Assembly: GCA_016936235.1 (NCBI GenBank)
Contig: JAFGPK010000043.1
Span: 1-39,585, forward strand
DNA length: 39,585 nt
Source: Candidatus Fermentibacteraceae bacterium
Lineage (GTDB): Bacteria > Fermentibacterota > Fermentibacteria > Fermentibacterales > JCC-6
Direction of reading: 5' to 3'
Shown here: piece after piece, positions 33,601 through 39,585 of the stretch
How the letters are laid out: the number at the start of each line of letters is the position of its first letter
Position numbering within the stretch: the stretch's first letter is position 1
The notes under the pieces: model-generated
Seen by the model: the letters and a program-made list of their open reading frames with translations, nothing else
The model's database searches: none
Told to the model about the DNA's origin: nothing
Translations under genes and position numbers: made by a program

Positions 33601-34495
33601 GAAGAGGGAGATGGCCGTCACCTGCGGGAACATAGGGCTGGTTTCCCAGAAGATGGGCAGGCTGGACGAGGCGGTGGACTCCTTCAGGATGCAGCATTCC
33701 CTGGCCGGGGAGATAGGCGATAAGCTGATACTGCTCACTTCCAACGGCTCTCTTTCAACCGCCTACAGTTCTCTTGGCATGCTGGGCGAGGCCCTGGAGA
33801 CCGCGGAGACCTACCGCAGACAGGCAGAGGAGCTGCCGGCAATGCAGGATGTCCTGCTGGCGCACATACAGCTCGGGATCATCAACCTTGCCCTCGGAAG
33901 GGACTCCGTCGCATTTGAGTACGCCGAAAAGGCACTGGACCTTCCCGGCAGCTCATCCTTCGAGAGGGAAAGGACCAACGCGCTTCTGCTGAAGGGCATG
34001 ATCCTCATGGAAGGCGGCGATGACGAAGGAGCCGTGAAGCTGCTCAACCGCGCGGAGGCACTCGCGAGGGGTCTCCATTCCAAGAGTCTCCTCATGAACG
34101 TGCTCACGGCCCTGATATATCACAGGGCGGCGACCTCCAGCCCGGACGGCGTGATGGAGATGCTGAAAGAGGCGGAGGGACTGGTGGAGGAAATGGGTGT
34201 GGTCACCGGAGCTGGACGGATCAGTATTCTCCGGGGCAGGGCCCTTCTCCTTGGCGGCCGGAGATCGGATTCCATCGTTGAGACCGAGAACGCCATGGCG
34301 ATCTTCAGTGAGCACGGGCTCAAACCCGCACTGGCCGATACCCTGGACTTCAGGTGCTCCCTCTTCGGCCCGGAAGAGTCATTGACGGCGGAGGAGGCCG
34401 CCGGCCGTGATAAGCTGTCCTCAAGGCTCGATGAACTCGAAAGGGATATGGGGATCAGGACCCGCAGAAGGAGCGCGGTACTTCAGATCCTGTAG
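30632..34495 (+). CDS. Tandem cyclase-ATPase-TPR protein, sAC-like layout
   Basis: 1287 residues, cytosolic, no membrane segment. Two class III cyclase homology domains lie in tandem: C1 about 20-170 and C2 about 198-340. An AAA/STAND ATPase follows with P-loop GEAGIGKT (405-412) and Walker B VILDD (531-535), then TPR and helical repeats from about 780 to 1250. This order (C1-C2-ATPase-TPR) is that of mammalian soluble adenylyl cyclase. C1 keeps both metal aspartates (D27, D77) but lacks the transition-state Asn/Arg. C2 has lost the first metal Asp (N206), keeps D314 and N317, but has Gly321 where Arg is expected and no base-contact Lys. A single composite site is possible, but the missing Arg and Lys suggest weak or no catalysis. 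TTG start, ten bases after GGGGG. Confidence 0.85.
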   Translation: MNPLIPPDISVIREGKWSFRGSLLLADISGFSSLTGKLALHGKRGTEELSEILNTFFSSMYGIVREHGGFVLSSAGDSMLVRFPEGSDPAVCAGRMMDRMRSLGRLETIAGEFDLDIKVVIGHGNWGELVIGDTEDAHLFLAGDLVAGMAVAEESALRGETVSVSSALEFRAPFGKPQSFPDEAFYIQGTETMPGEHRSISAIFVNVTGYDPSDPPLESIRDLFLDISKTAGKHGGVVQMVDNMLPGGCRMFLLFGAPRSYGNDLVHAVMAGMEIRDRIKSLSGLQASMGMDEGYAFAGVIGSPWRRHYTVIGDVVNTAAGIADSVDAGLLGVSDRVFRMSRNDFLFSEMGIVRLRGGERALRLFSPVSRRSAPVYSCSFVGRKRETMELMDCVLSGSCLRLLEGEAGIGKTRFLERLSMMLTARGVTVLSGTSLEQGQTNGIFASLVGDMAGMLEGDSQSVRKSRLWNLVNDLEDSSGTLSRREAFLGRMLFSIDYPDSDYGRLPPRLRRENLIDGVCDLITARPGHTCVILDDLHNCTDEDLQAVEYICRKVMEQSRADVSFLLSRRPDERPLLRSGEPVADLMTLSSLDRESMDELMLDILDGSPMNEDLEGLIRNRTEGNPFYLMQFLMYLLEEGLIALKDGRWCRTEDYSDEKLPGNIFSMIMARIDRLEKQAKESLRIGSVMGLRFDEEIVRRVAGRDVHSSLSECSDAGLTYRSEIRALEFVFSHTLIKDVTYDSILRKRRKQIHGAIGGILEEIHSDDIETICPVLAYHFLTAEIWPRAVDYNIMAGEKAWSEYRNQNAIQHYRRAVGILEDHTDVSPEKLAECYRELGRIHDRLGLYDKAIEFYDLALGSVTDADAKGDVSLLKADILYTMGQVDESLSMLDDIQEMLGGSGREHPLLLIRIECFRAWAYCVIGRIDAAMEKALEAVELSESLTGFPERERDHRRGFTYNTLATVHWGNGDYASARDYYQKALAIAGQQDMKREMAVTCGNIGLVSQKMGRLDEAVDSFRMQHSLAGEIGDKLILLTSNGSLSTAYSSLGMLGEALETAETYRRQAEELPAMQDVLLAHIQLGIINLALGRDSVAFEYAEKALDLPGSSSFERERTNALLLKGMILMEGGDDEGAVKLLNRAEALARGLHSKSLLMNVLTALIYHRAATSSPDGVMEMLKEAEGLVEEMGVVTGAGRISILRGRALLLGGRRSDSIVETENAMAIFSEHGLKPALADTLDFRCSLFGPEESLTAEEAAGRDKLSSRLDELERDMGIRTRRRSAVLQIL

Positions 34496-34546
34496 GACCG
34501 GACGAAGGGGAAAGAAGGATCTGTGCGAGCGGGGGCTTGCCCGGTA

Positions 34547-35878
34547 TCAGTACCTGTCCAGGTACCTGTCTATCTCCCAGTTGTGGATGACCCTTATGTA
34601 CTCGTCCCATTCACGCCTCTTGTTGAACATGAAGTGACTGAAGATGTGCTCTCCCATGGCTTCCCGCAGGACAGCGTCCCTCTCAAGCAGATTCAGGGCT
34701 TCGAACAGGTTCGAGGGCAGCTGGAATATCTTCAACCGGCGCTTCTCCCGCATGCTCATCTGGAAAATGTTCCTGTTCACCGGTTCGCCGCAGTCCATGC
34801 CGTTCCTAATGCCGTCGAGACCCGCGGCAAGAAGAACGGTGAGGGCAAGGTATGGATTGCAGGAAGGATCCGGGACCCTGACTTCGCATCTGGTCTCAGT
34901 CCCTTTCTTCGCCGGAACCCTTATCAGGGGTGAACGGTTCTTCTCGGACCAGGCCACGTTGACCGGGGCCTCGTAGCCGGGCACGAGGCGCTTGTAGGAA
35001 TTCACCAGCGGGTTGGTCACCGCCACAAGTGCCCGGGCATGGTTCAGGAGTCCCGCGATGAATCCCCTGGCGGTCTTCGACAGGCCGTTCCTTCCGTCCG
35101 GGTCGTCGAAGGCGTTCTCCCCTTCCGGGGAGAGCAGGGACATGTTCATGTGCATTCCCGAACCGGCCACGTCCGAAAGGGGCTTGGGCATGAAAGTCGC
35201 ATGAAGACCGTGAGCCAGCGCCACTTTCTTCACTACGAAACGGAAGGTGACTATGTTGTCCGCGGTTGTGACGGCATCGGCGTACCTGAAATCGATCTCG
35301 TGCTGACCGGGAGCGACCTCGTGGTGGGCAGCCTCCACCTCGTATCCCATGGATTCCAGGACCATTGCGATGTCCCTTCTGGCCTCCTCCCCCCTGTCCA
35401 CGGGTGACAGGTCGAAGTAGCCGCCTCTGTCATGGGTACGGGTCAGGGGGTAACCGGAGTCGTCCACCTGGAACAGGAAGAATTCAGCCTCAGGGCCGGC
35501 CATCACCCGGAATCCCAGATCTTCCGCCAGTCCCAGCTGTTTCTTGAGCAGCGTCCTCGGACATCCTGCGAAGGGATTGCCGTCGGGATCGACAACATCG
35601 CAGATAAGCCTGCCGACCTTTCCATGGTCCGTCTCCCACGGGAATACCGCGAAGGTCCCCAGTTCAGGGACTAGGACCATGTCGGATTCCTCGATCCTGG
35701 TGAAACCCTCGATGGACGAGCCATCGAACATCACCTGGCCTTCCAGCGCCTTTGTGAACTGGCTCTCGGGAACTTCGACGTTCTTAATTATTCCGTCTAT
35801 GTCCGTGAACTGGAGCCTGAGGAAATGAACGTTCTCCTGCCTGCAGCGCGACAGCACCGTTTCAGCGATATTGGCCAT
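34547..35878 (-). CDS. glnA: Glutamine synthetase, type I short (GSI-alpha-like)
   Basis: 443 residues. Makes glutamine from glutamate, ammonia and ATP. Seen: 'FTDIDGIIKNVEVP' at the start, 'FDGSSIEGF', 'GPEAEFFLF' (metal ligands), 'GSGMHMNMSL', 'VPGYEAPVNVAWSEKNRSPLIRVP' (ATP and glutamate contacts) and 'RVPDPSCNPYLAL'. The length and the absence of the NLYDLPP adenylylation loop place it with the short GSI-alpha forms, which are controlled by feedback rather than by adenylylation. A GGAGGGG precedes the ATG at 35878. A sequence resembling a sigma54 promoter lies about 25 bases upstream of the start. The gene converges on the tandem-cyclase gene with a 51-base gap and follows pckA after 186 bases. 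Confidence 0.92.
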   Translation of the reverse strand: MANIAETVLSRCRQENVHFLRLQFTDIDGIIKNVEVPESQFTKALEGQVMFDGSSIEGFTRIEESDMVLVPELGTFAVFPWETDHGKVGRLICDVVDPDGNPFAGCPRTLLKKQLGLAEDLGFRVMAGPEAEFFLFQVDDSGYPLTRTHDRGGYFDLSPVDRGEEARRDIAMVLESMGYEVEAAHHEVAPGQHEIDFRYADAVTTADNIVTFRFVVKKVALAHGLHATFMPKPLSDVAGSGMHMNMSLLSPEGENAFDDPDGRNGLSKTARGFIAGLLNHARALVAVTNPLVNSYKRLVPGYEAPVNVAWSEKNRSPLIRVPAKKGTETRCEVRVPDPSCNPYLALTVLLAAGLDGIRNGMDCGEPVNRNIFQMSMREKRRLKIFQLPSNLFEALNLLERDAVLREAMGEHIFSHFMFNKRREWDEYIRVIHNWEIDRYLDRY

Positions 35879-35902
35879 ATGAAACCCCTCCTCGTGTCAA
35901 TA

Positions 35903-35918
35903 TGCGATTCTTGTGCCG
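35903..35918 (-). promoter_or_regulatory. Sigma54-like -24/-12 element upstream of glnA
   Basis: On the minus strand CGGCACAAGAATCGCA fits the consensus TGGCACGRNNNTTGCW with GG and GC in the required ten-base spacing. Predicted transcription would begin near 35892, leaving a very short leader that still holds most of the ribosome site. The rest of 35879-36064 shows only a weak inverted repeat after pckA. Confidence 0.35.
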
Positions 35919-36064
35919 GTTCTCGCCGATCATGGCCTGGATGGCAGCAATTCCACGTCAGATAATAATTCACCGCATGAACGATGAGAACGCCCGCATG
36001 CCGGGAAACCCCTGATCATTACGGGATGGGGAGCCGGGTTCAGCTGACCGCCGGACCCGCAGGC

Positions 36065-37723
36065 TCAATCAACGACTCTGGGACACTCCATGGCGATCTC
36101 CGGGGATATTCCCTTGTCTCCGTAAGCCCTGTCGAAATGGGTCCTGAACTCCGCCGCCAGTCTGTTCGCCCTTGCCAGGTAAGCTTTCCCGTCATCCCAT
36201 GTGTTCACGGGGTCCAGGATGGTCTGATCCGGAAGCCCGGGGCAGGAATCGGGGACCATTACCCTGAATACCGGGTCCTGATGGTACCCGACCTCGCTCA
36301 GCCTCCCTGTAAGCACGGCGTCCACCATCATCCTGGTGAGGGGAAGGTCGATCCTGGACCCTACGCCGTAGGGACCTCCGCTCCAGCCGGTGTTGACAAG
36401 GTACACTTCGGTGCCGTACCGCTCCATTCTTTCGCCGAGCATCGATGCGTAGACATCAGGGTTCCTTGGCATGAACGGCGCCCCAAAGAACCTGCTGAAG
36501 GTGCTGACGGGCTCTGTCACCCCGGTCTCCGTTCCCGCAAGCTTGCTGGTGTAGCCCATGAGGAACCAGAACATCGCCTGGCCTCGGTTCAGCCTGGAGA
36601 CGGGAGGTATCACTCCGTTGGCGTCGGCGGTCAGGAACAGGATCGTGGATGGATGACCGGCCCGGGAGGACTCCTTTGTGTTGGTCAGGTAGCGGAGCGG
36701 GTAGGATCCTCTCGAATTCGGCGTCAGCCTTTCGTCGAAGAGGTCGAAGCGCCCATCGGGGTACATCATGGTATTCTCTATTATGGCGCCGTGGCTGAGC
36801 CAGTCGTCTCTGTGGAAGCAGGCGTTGTATATCTCGGGCTCCTTCTCCGAGCTGAGGTTGATGAGCTTGGCGTAGCATCCGTTCTCGAAATTCGCTATGC
36901 CCTCATCTCCCCATCCGTGTTCATCATCGCCCAGAAGAGCCCTGGAGGGATCAGCCGAGAGAGTGGTCTTGCCGGTTCCGGACAGACCCAGCAGAAGCGC
37001 GCTTCTGCCATCCTCGCCCTCGTTGGCGCTGCAATGCAGGGGAAGGATATCCTGCGCGGGAAGTATGTAGTTCATGACGGTAAAGATGAGCTTCTTCACG
37101 CTTCCGCCGTAGGCGGAACCGTAGACTATGCCCATCGAACGGTCCATGTCCATGGCCACGATCATGGTGGAAGTGTGGCCCAGTCTGGGGTCGACCCTGA
37201 TTCGACCTTCGTACCTGTCCGGATCAAGCTTGTGATACGGAAGGACCAGAAGCGTGAAATGGGATTGCGCGAAGCAGGAGCCCCGGGCGATGTCGCCGTC
37301 CCACGGGCGGAACATGTTGTCCGTGAAGAGGGCGGGAAGAGCCATGTCCGAAATGGTGTGGACCGGAAGGGCGTAAGCCGGATCGGCTCCCACGAGCCTG
37401 TCCGTAACAAAAACCTCCGGAACCCCTTTCAGCTCCCTCAGAGCGTCCTCGAAAACCATATCGAAGGTCTCCTCGTCGATGGGGATGTTGTTCGGACTTG
37501 TCCAGTCGATGGTGTCGCTGCTGGAGTCCCTTCTTACGACGACGGTGTCCTTGGGGCTCCGACCGGTGGACTCCGTTGGCGTCCAGGTGGAAAGGGCGCC
37601 GCAGTCGCTGACCACAGCCTCTCCACGCTCCACGGACTTGCGGATCATCTCGCTCCTGGGGATATTGCGGTACACGCTCCCCCTTGCGTCGAGAGCATCT
37701 GATATCCTCTTCTGAAGGCTCAT
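36065..37723 (-). CDS. pckA: ATP-dependent phosphoenolpyruvate carboxykinase
   Basis: 552 residues from ATG 37723, which has AAAGG six bases upstream; the frame is open nine codons further. PckA converts oxaloacetate and ATP to PEP, CO2 and ADP in gluconeogenesis, and can run in reverse in fermenting bacteria. ATP-type motifs: kinase loop GLSGTGKTTLS, metal site LLGDDEHGW, 'FENGCYAK', 'NSRGSYPL', 'LTADANGVIPPVS' and 'GYTSKLAGTETG'. Length is normal for the family. Not coupled to its neighbours: glnA lies 186 bases downstream and the divergent MFS gene 145 bases upstream. Confidence 0.93.
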   Translation of the reverse strand: MSLQKRISDALDARGSVYRNIPRSEMIRKSVERGEAVVSDCGALSTWTPTESTGRSPKDTVVVRRDSSSDTIDWTSPNNIPIDEETFDMVFEDALRELKGVPEVFVTDRLVGADPAYALPVHTISDMALPALFTDNMFRPWDGDIARGSCFAQSHFTLLVLPYHKLDPDRYEGRIRVDPRLGHTSTMIVAMDMDRSMGIVYGSAYGGSVKKLIFTVMNYILPAQDILPLHCSANEGEDGRSALLLGLSGTGKTTLSADPSRALLGDDEHGWGDEGIANFENGCYAKLINLSSEKEPEIYNACFHRDDWLSHGAIIENTMMYPDGRFDLFDERLTPNSRGSYPLRYLTNTKESSRAGHPSTILFLTADANGVIPPVSRLNRGQAMFWFLMGYTSKLAGTETGVTEPVSTFSRFFGAPFMPRNPDVYASMLGERMERYGTEVYLVNTGWSGGPYGVGSRIDLPLTRMMVDAVLTGRLSEVGYHQDPVFRVMVPDSCPGLPDQTILDPVNTWDDGKAYLARANRLAAEFRTHFDRAYGDKGISPEIAMECPRVVD

Positions 37724-37820
37724 ATGATACCTTTCCGGCAGTAATGTCAAAGCTGTGGACTCACAGGTTCAGTAAGATACTCCATGGATGCGGATTCAGC
37801 CAGTTTCCACTGAAATCTTC

Positions 37821-37855
37821 CATCGGACGAGGAAACCGCTTATGTTCCTCCGATG
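37821..37855 (+). promoter_or_regulatory. Hairpin abutting the ribosome site of the MFS gene
   Basis: Arms CATCGGACGAGGAA (37821-37834) and TTCCTCCGATG (37845-37855) pair over 11 bp with a three-base bulge and a ten-base loop. The 3' arm ends directly at AAAGGGG, the ribosome site of the next gene. It could tune translation or be a leftover terminator; there is no T run. Confidence 0.4.
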
Positions 37856-37868
37856 AAAGGGGTACAAT

Positions 37869-39191
37869 CTGAAACGCTTCCTGAAGCTCTCGACGGAGAA
37901 CGCCTGGTGCCTTTACGACTGGGGCAATTCCGCCTTCGTCACCACCATAGTGGCTGCGGTGCTTCCAGTCTATTTCGCCGAGACCGTGTGCGGTGACAGC
38001 ACTGTAAGCTGGTCCCTTCTCGGCATCGGCATCTCCAGCAACGCCACGTCCCTCTGGGGCTATGCCATGGCGGCCGCTGCGCTCATCGTGGCGCTTACGG
38101 CTCCCGTGCTGGGCGCCGCGGCGGACGCGGGCGGGCGCAGGAAGCAGTTCCTGGGGGCGATGACCCTCCTGGGCATCATCGCCGCCGGCCTCCTCTCACT
38201 CGCGGGTCCCGGAGACATCTGGCCTGTGCTTGGCCTCCTGGTGGCGGGTCAGGTGGGATTCGCCGGCGCCAATGTTTTCTACAACTCCCTCCTTGTCTCG
38301 GCGGTCGAACCCGGCAGAAGGGACCTGATCTCCGCAAGAGGCTACGCATTCGGGTACCTGGGCGGCGGAATACTCCTCGCCGTGAACCTGTTGATGATAA
38401 AGAAACCTCAGATATTCGGCCTGGCCGATGCCTCCGTGTCCATCAGGCTGGTCTTCCTCAGCGTTGCAGCCTGGTGGACGCTGTTCTCGATACCCCTGTT
38501 CCTGAAGGTACCTGAAGGGCCGTCTGGAAATGCAGGGACTCTATACGGTTCCATCCGAACAGGATTCGCCGCCCTGTCCTCCACCTTCCGTCACATCAGG
38601 ACCAGGCGAAGCATCTTCAGGTTCCTGCTGGCTTTCCTTCTTTACAACGACGGTGTCCAGACGGTCATCATGATGGCCACCGTATACGGCAAGGCCGAAC
38701 TGGGGCTCAGCTCGGGTCATCTGATCGGAGCCCTGCTCCTGACGCAGCTGGTGGGCGTACCGGGAAGTCTCGCCTTCGGATGGCTGGCCGAGAGGTTCGG
38801 TTCCAGGAGGATGATATACACGGGCATCGCAGGGTACATCTGCATAGTGACATACGCTTTCTGGATGAAGACCGCCATGGACTTCTGGATACTCGCAGGT
38901 TCCGTAGCCCTCTTCATGGGCGGGATACAGGCTGTCAGCAGGAGTTACTATTCCAGAATGATCCCCAGGGGTATGAACGCTGAGTATTTCGGCTTCTTCT
39001 CCATCTCTCAGCGATTTGCAAGTATATTCGGACCGTTGATGTTCGCTGCAGTGAACGATATCACAGGGAGTTCCAGGCTCTCCATACTGTCGCTGCTGGT
39101 TCTTTTCATCTCCGGAGGCATCATCCTCCGGACGGTGGAGGACCCGGCCGGAGAGAATCCGGCCGGAGATTGTCCGGACGGAGAGGTATGA
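37869..39191 (+). CDS. MFS transporter, UMF1/Atg22-like, apparent CTG start
   Basis: 440 residues, about 12 membrane helices. The N-terminus reads LKRFLKLSTENAWCLYDWGNSAF, the hallmark opening of the UMF1 (Atg22-like) branch of the major facilitator superfamily. This conserved stretch lies upstream of the first conventional start (GTG 37950, which would delete it). In that frame there is no ATG, GTG or TTG between the stop at 37854 and 37950, but CTG at 37869 has AAAGGGG six bases before it. CTG is therefore the likely start, unless a base error hides an ATG. Substrate unknown; fungal Atg22 exports amino acids from the vacuole. The 3' end carries a 15-base tandem repeat. The stop overlaps the next start (ATGA). 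Confidence 0.8.
   Translation: MKRFLKLSTENAWCLYDWGNSAFVTTIVAAVLPVYFAETVCGDSTVSWSLLGIGISSNATSLWGYAMAAAALIVALTAPVLGAAADAGGRRKQFLGAMTLLGIIAAGLLSLAGPGDIWPVLGLLVAGQVGFAGANVFYNSLLVSAVEPGRRDLISARGYAFGYLGGGILLAVNLLMIKKPQIFGLADASVSIRLVFLSVAAWWTLFSIPLFLKVPEGPSGNAGTLYGSIRTGFAALSSTFRHIRTRRSIFRFLLAFLLYNDGVQTVIMMATVYGKAELGLSSGHLIGALLLTQLVGVPGSLAFGWLAERFGSRRMIYTGIAGYICIVTYAFWMKTAMDFWILAGSVALFMGGIQAVSRSYYSRMIPRGMNAEYFGFFSISQRFASIFGPLMFAAVNDITGSSRLSILSLLVLFISGGIILRTVEDPAGENPAGDCPDGEV
39144..39188 (+). repeat. Three 15-bp tandem repeats in the MFS gene
   Basis: Units CCGGCCGGAGAGAAT, CCGGCCGGAGATTGT and CCGGACGGAGAGGTA encode PAGEN-PAGDC-PDGEV at the C-terminus of the transporter. The last unit supplies the GGAGAGG in front of the next gene's ATG. 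Confidence 0.8.
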
Positions 39192-39585
39192 TCATAGCAC
39201 CCGTGCTGCTGGGCATGCTGCTGCTGGAAGAGATCCTTCACAGGCTCAACAGGGGAACGATCTTCACTAACGTGGACCTTGCGGGAGAGTCTGTGGAAAA
39301 CCTGGAGAGCGGGGAACAGGGAAGACTGACCAGGATACTGTCCTGGATAAGACTGACCCAGCTCTTCCTCTTCGGTTTCCTGTTCGCCTATGTGGCAGCC
39401 AGCTCGGGAGTAAGGCTGATGTATACACCGGCGGGACAGCTTTCCGGCCTTCTTCTTCTCACGCAGGTGGTCCGAATACTGAACAGGAAGGTCATAAACC
39501 AGTGGGCCGTACTTGGAATAACCGTGGTCCTGCAGGGTTTTCTGCTTGTTCTCCTGATCCTCGCGGGACTGGGTCCGGGCGGTCC
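39188..39585 (+). CDS. Membrane protein, truncated by the window end
   Basis: Open from ATG 39188 (overlapping the MFS stop, ATGA) to the edge: 132 residues without a stop. Hydrophobic segments at about 1-15, 55-72, 81-96 and 108-128 suggest at least three membrane helices, with a polar stretch at 20-48. No family recognised. The overlap indicates co-translation with the transporter. Confidence 0.7.
   Translation, partial: MIIAPVLLGMLLLEEILHRLNRGTIFTNVDLAGESVENLESGEQGRLTRILSWIRLTQLFLFGFLFAYVAASSGVRLMYTPAGQLSGLLLLTQVVRILNRKVINQWAVLGITVVLQGFLLVLLILAGLGPGG

Noticed and set aside
36035-36059. Inverted repeat CGGGTTC/GGACCCG after pckA
   Set aside because: One mismatch, an 11-base loop and no T run; too weak to call a terminator.
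35984-37702. 572-codon plus-strand frame opposite pckA
   Set aside because: Mirror of pckA codon usage; the minus-strand product has all PckA motifs.

Overview
The window looks like a GC-rich chromosome segment from a Gram-negative (diderm) bacterium. It carries an OmpA-type peptidoglycan-anchored protein, several lipoproteins or exported proteins and at least one predicted outer-membrane barrel. Arginine codons AGG and AGA are frequent, GTG and TTG starts are common, and secreted proteins of unknown family are abundant. The mix (AmmeMemoRadiSam genes, ATP-type PEP carboxykinase, short glutamine synthetase, cyclase-ATPase-TPR giants, a VHEWG-type exported protein) would fit a poorly cultured lineage of the FCB group (Fermentibacteria-, Eisenbacteria- or WOR-3-like). 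That placement is inference; no rRNA or tRNA gene was seen to test it. I saw no CRISPR array, transposase, integrase or phage gene.

Layout. 1-6300: the tail of an upstream gene, a small lipoprotein, a class III nucleotide cyclase fused to an AAA/STAND-type ATPase and TPR repeats (minus strand), then an OmpA-family protein with its own promoter and terminator. 6337-14088 (minus strand): one tight six-gene operon, read from 14088 downward: M1 metallopeptidase with a predicted C-terminal barrel, small Sec-exported protein, AmmeMemoRadiSam radical SAM enzyme, 57-residue Tat-signal miniprotein, Memo-AMMECR1 fusion with a lipoprotein signal, and a membrane protein with a degenerate spermidine-synthase-like domain. 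14221-15961 (plus): RtcB-type RNA ligase and a nitroreductase. 15962-18288 (minus): two overlapping secreted proteins of unknown function. 18374-23489 (plus): patatin-like hydrolase, two-subunit xanthine-dehydrogenase-type molybdenum hydroxylase and a small membrane protein. 23508-25013 (minus): MscS channel with a cyclic-nucleotide-binding domain. 25186-26073 (plus): exported VHEWG protein. 26105-28212 (minus): mtnP-thiL-DUF4342 operon. 28314-29354 (plus): rlmN. 29332-30485 (minus): a small probable outer-membrane protein and a cobalamin adenosyltransferase. 30632-34495 (plus): a second, larger cyclase-ATPase-TPR protein with two cyclase domains. 34547-37723 (minus): glnA and pckA. 37869-39585 (plus): an MFS transporter with an apparent CTG start and a truncated membrane protein.

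How the parts may work together. The most unusual unit is the AmmeMemoRadiSam operon. The three conserved AmmeMemoRadiSam components (radical SAM enzyme, Memo, AMMECR1) are present, but Memo and AMMECR1 are fused behind a lipobox, and three neighbours also look exported. This suggests an envelope version of a system whose biochemical role is still unknown. A second theme is cyclic-nucleotide signalling: two large cyclase-like proteins and a channel with a plausible cyclic-nucleotide pocket. The rest is mainly central and salvage metabolism (nitrogen assimilation, gluconeogenesis, methylthioadenosine, purine, thiamine and B12 steps).
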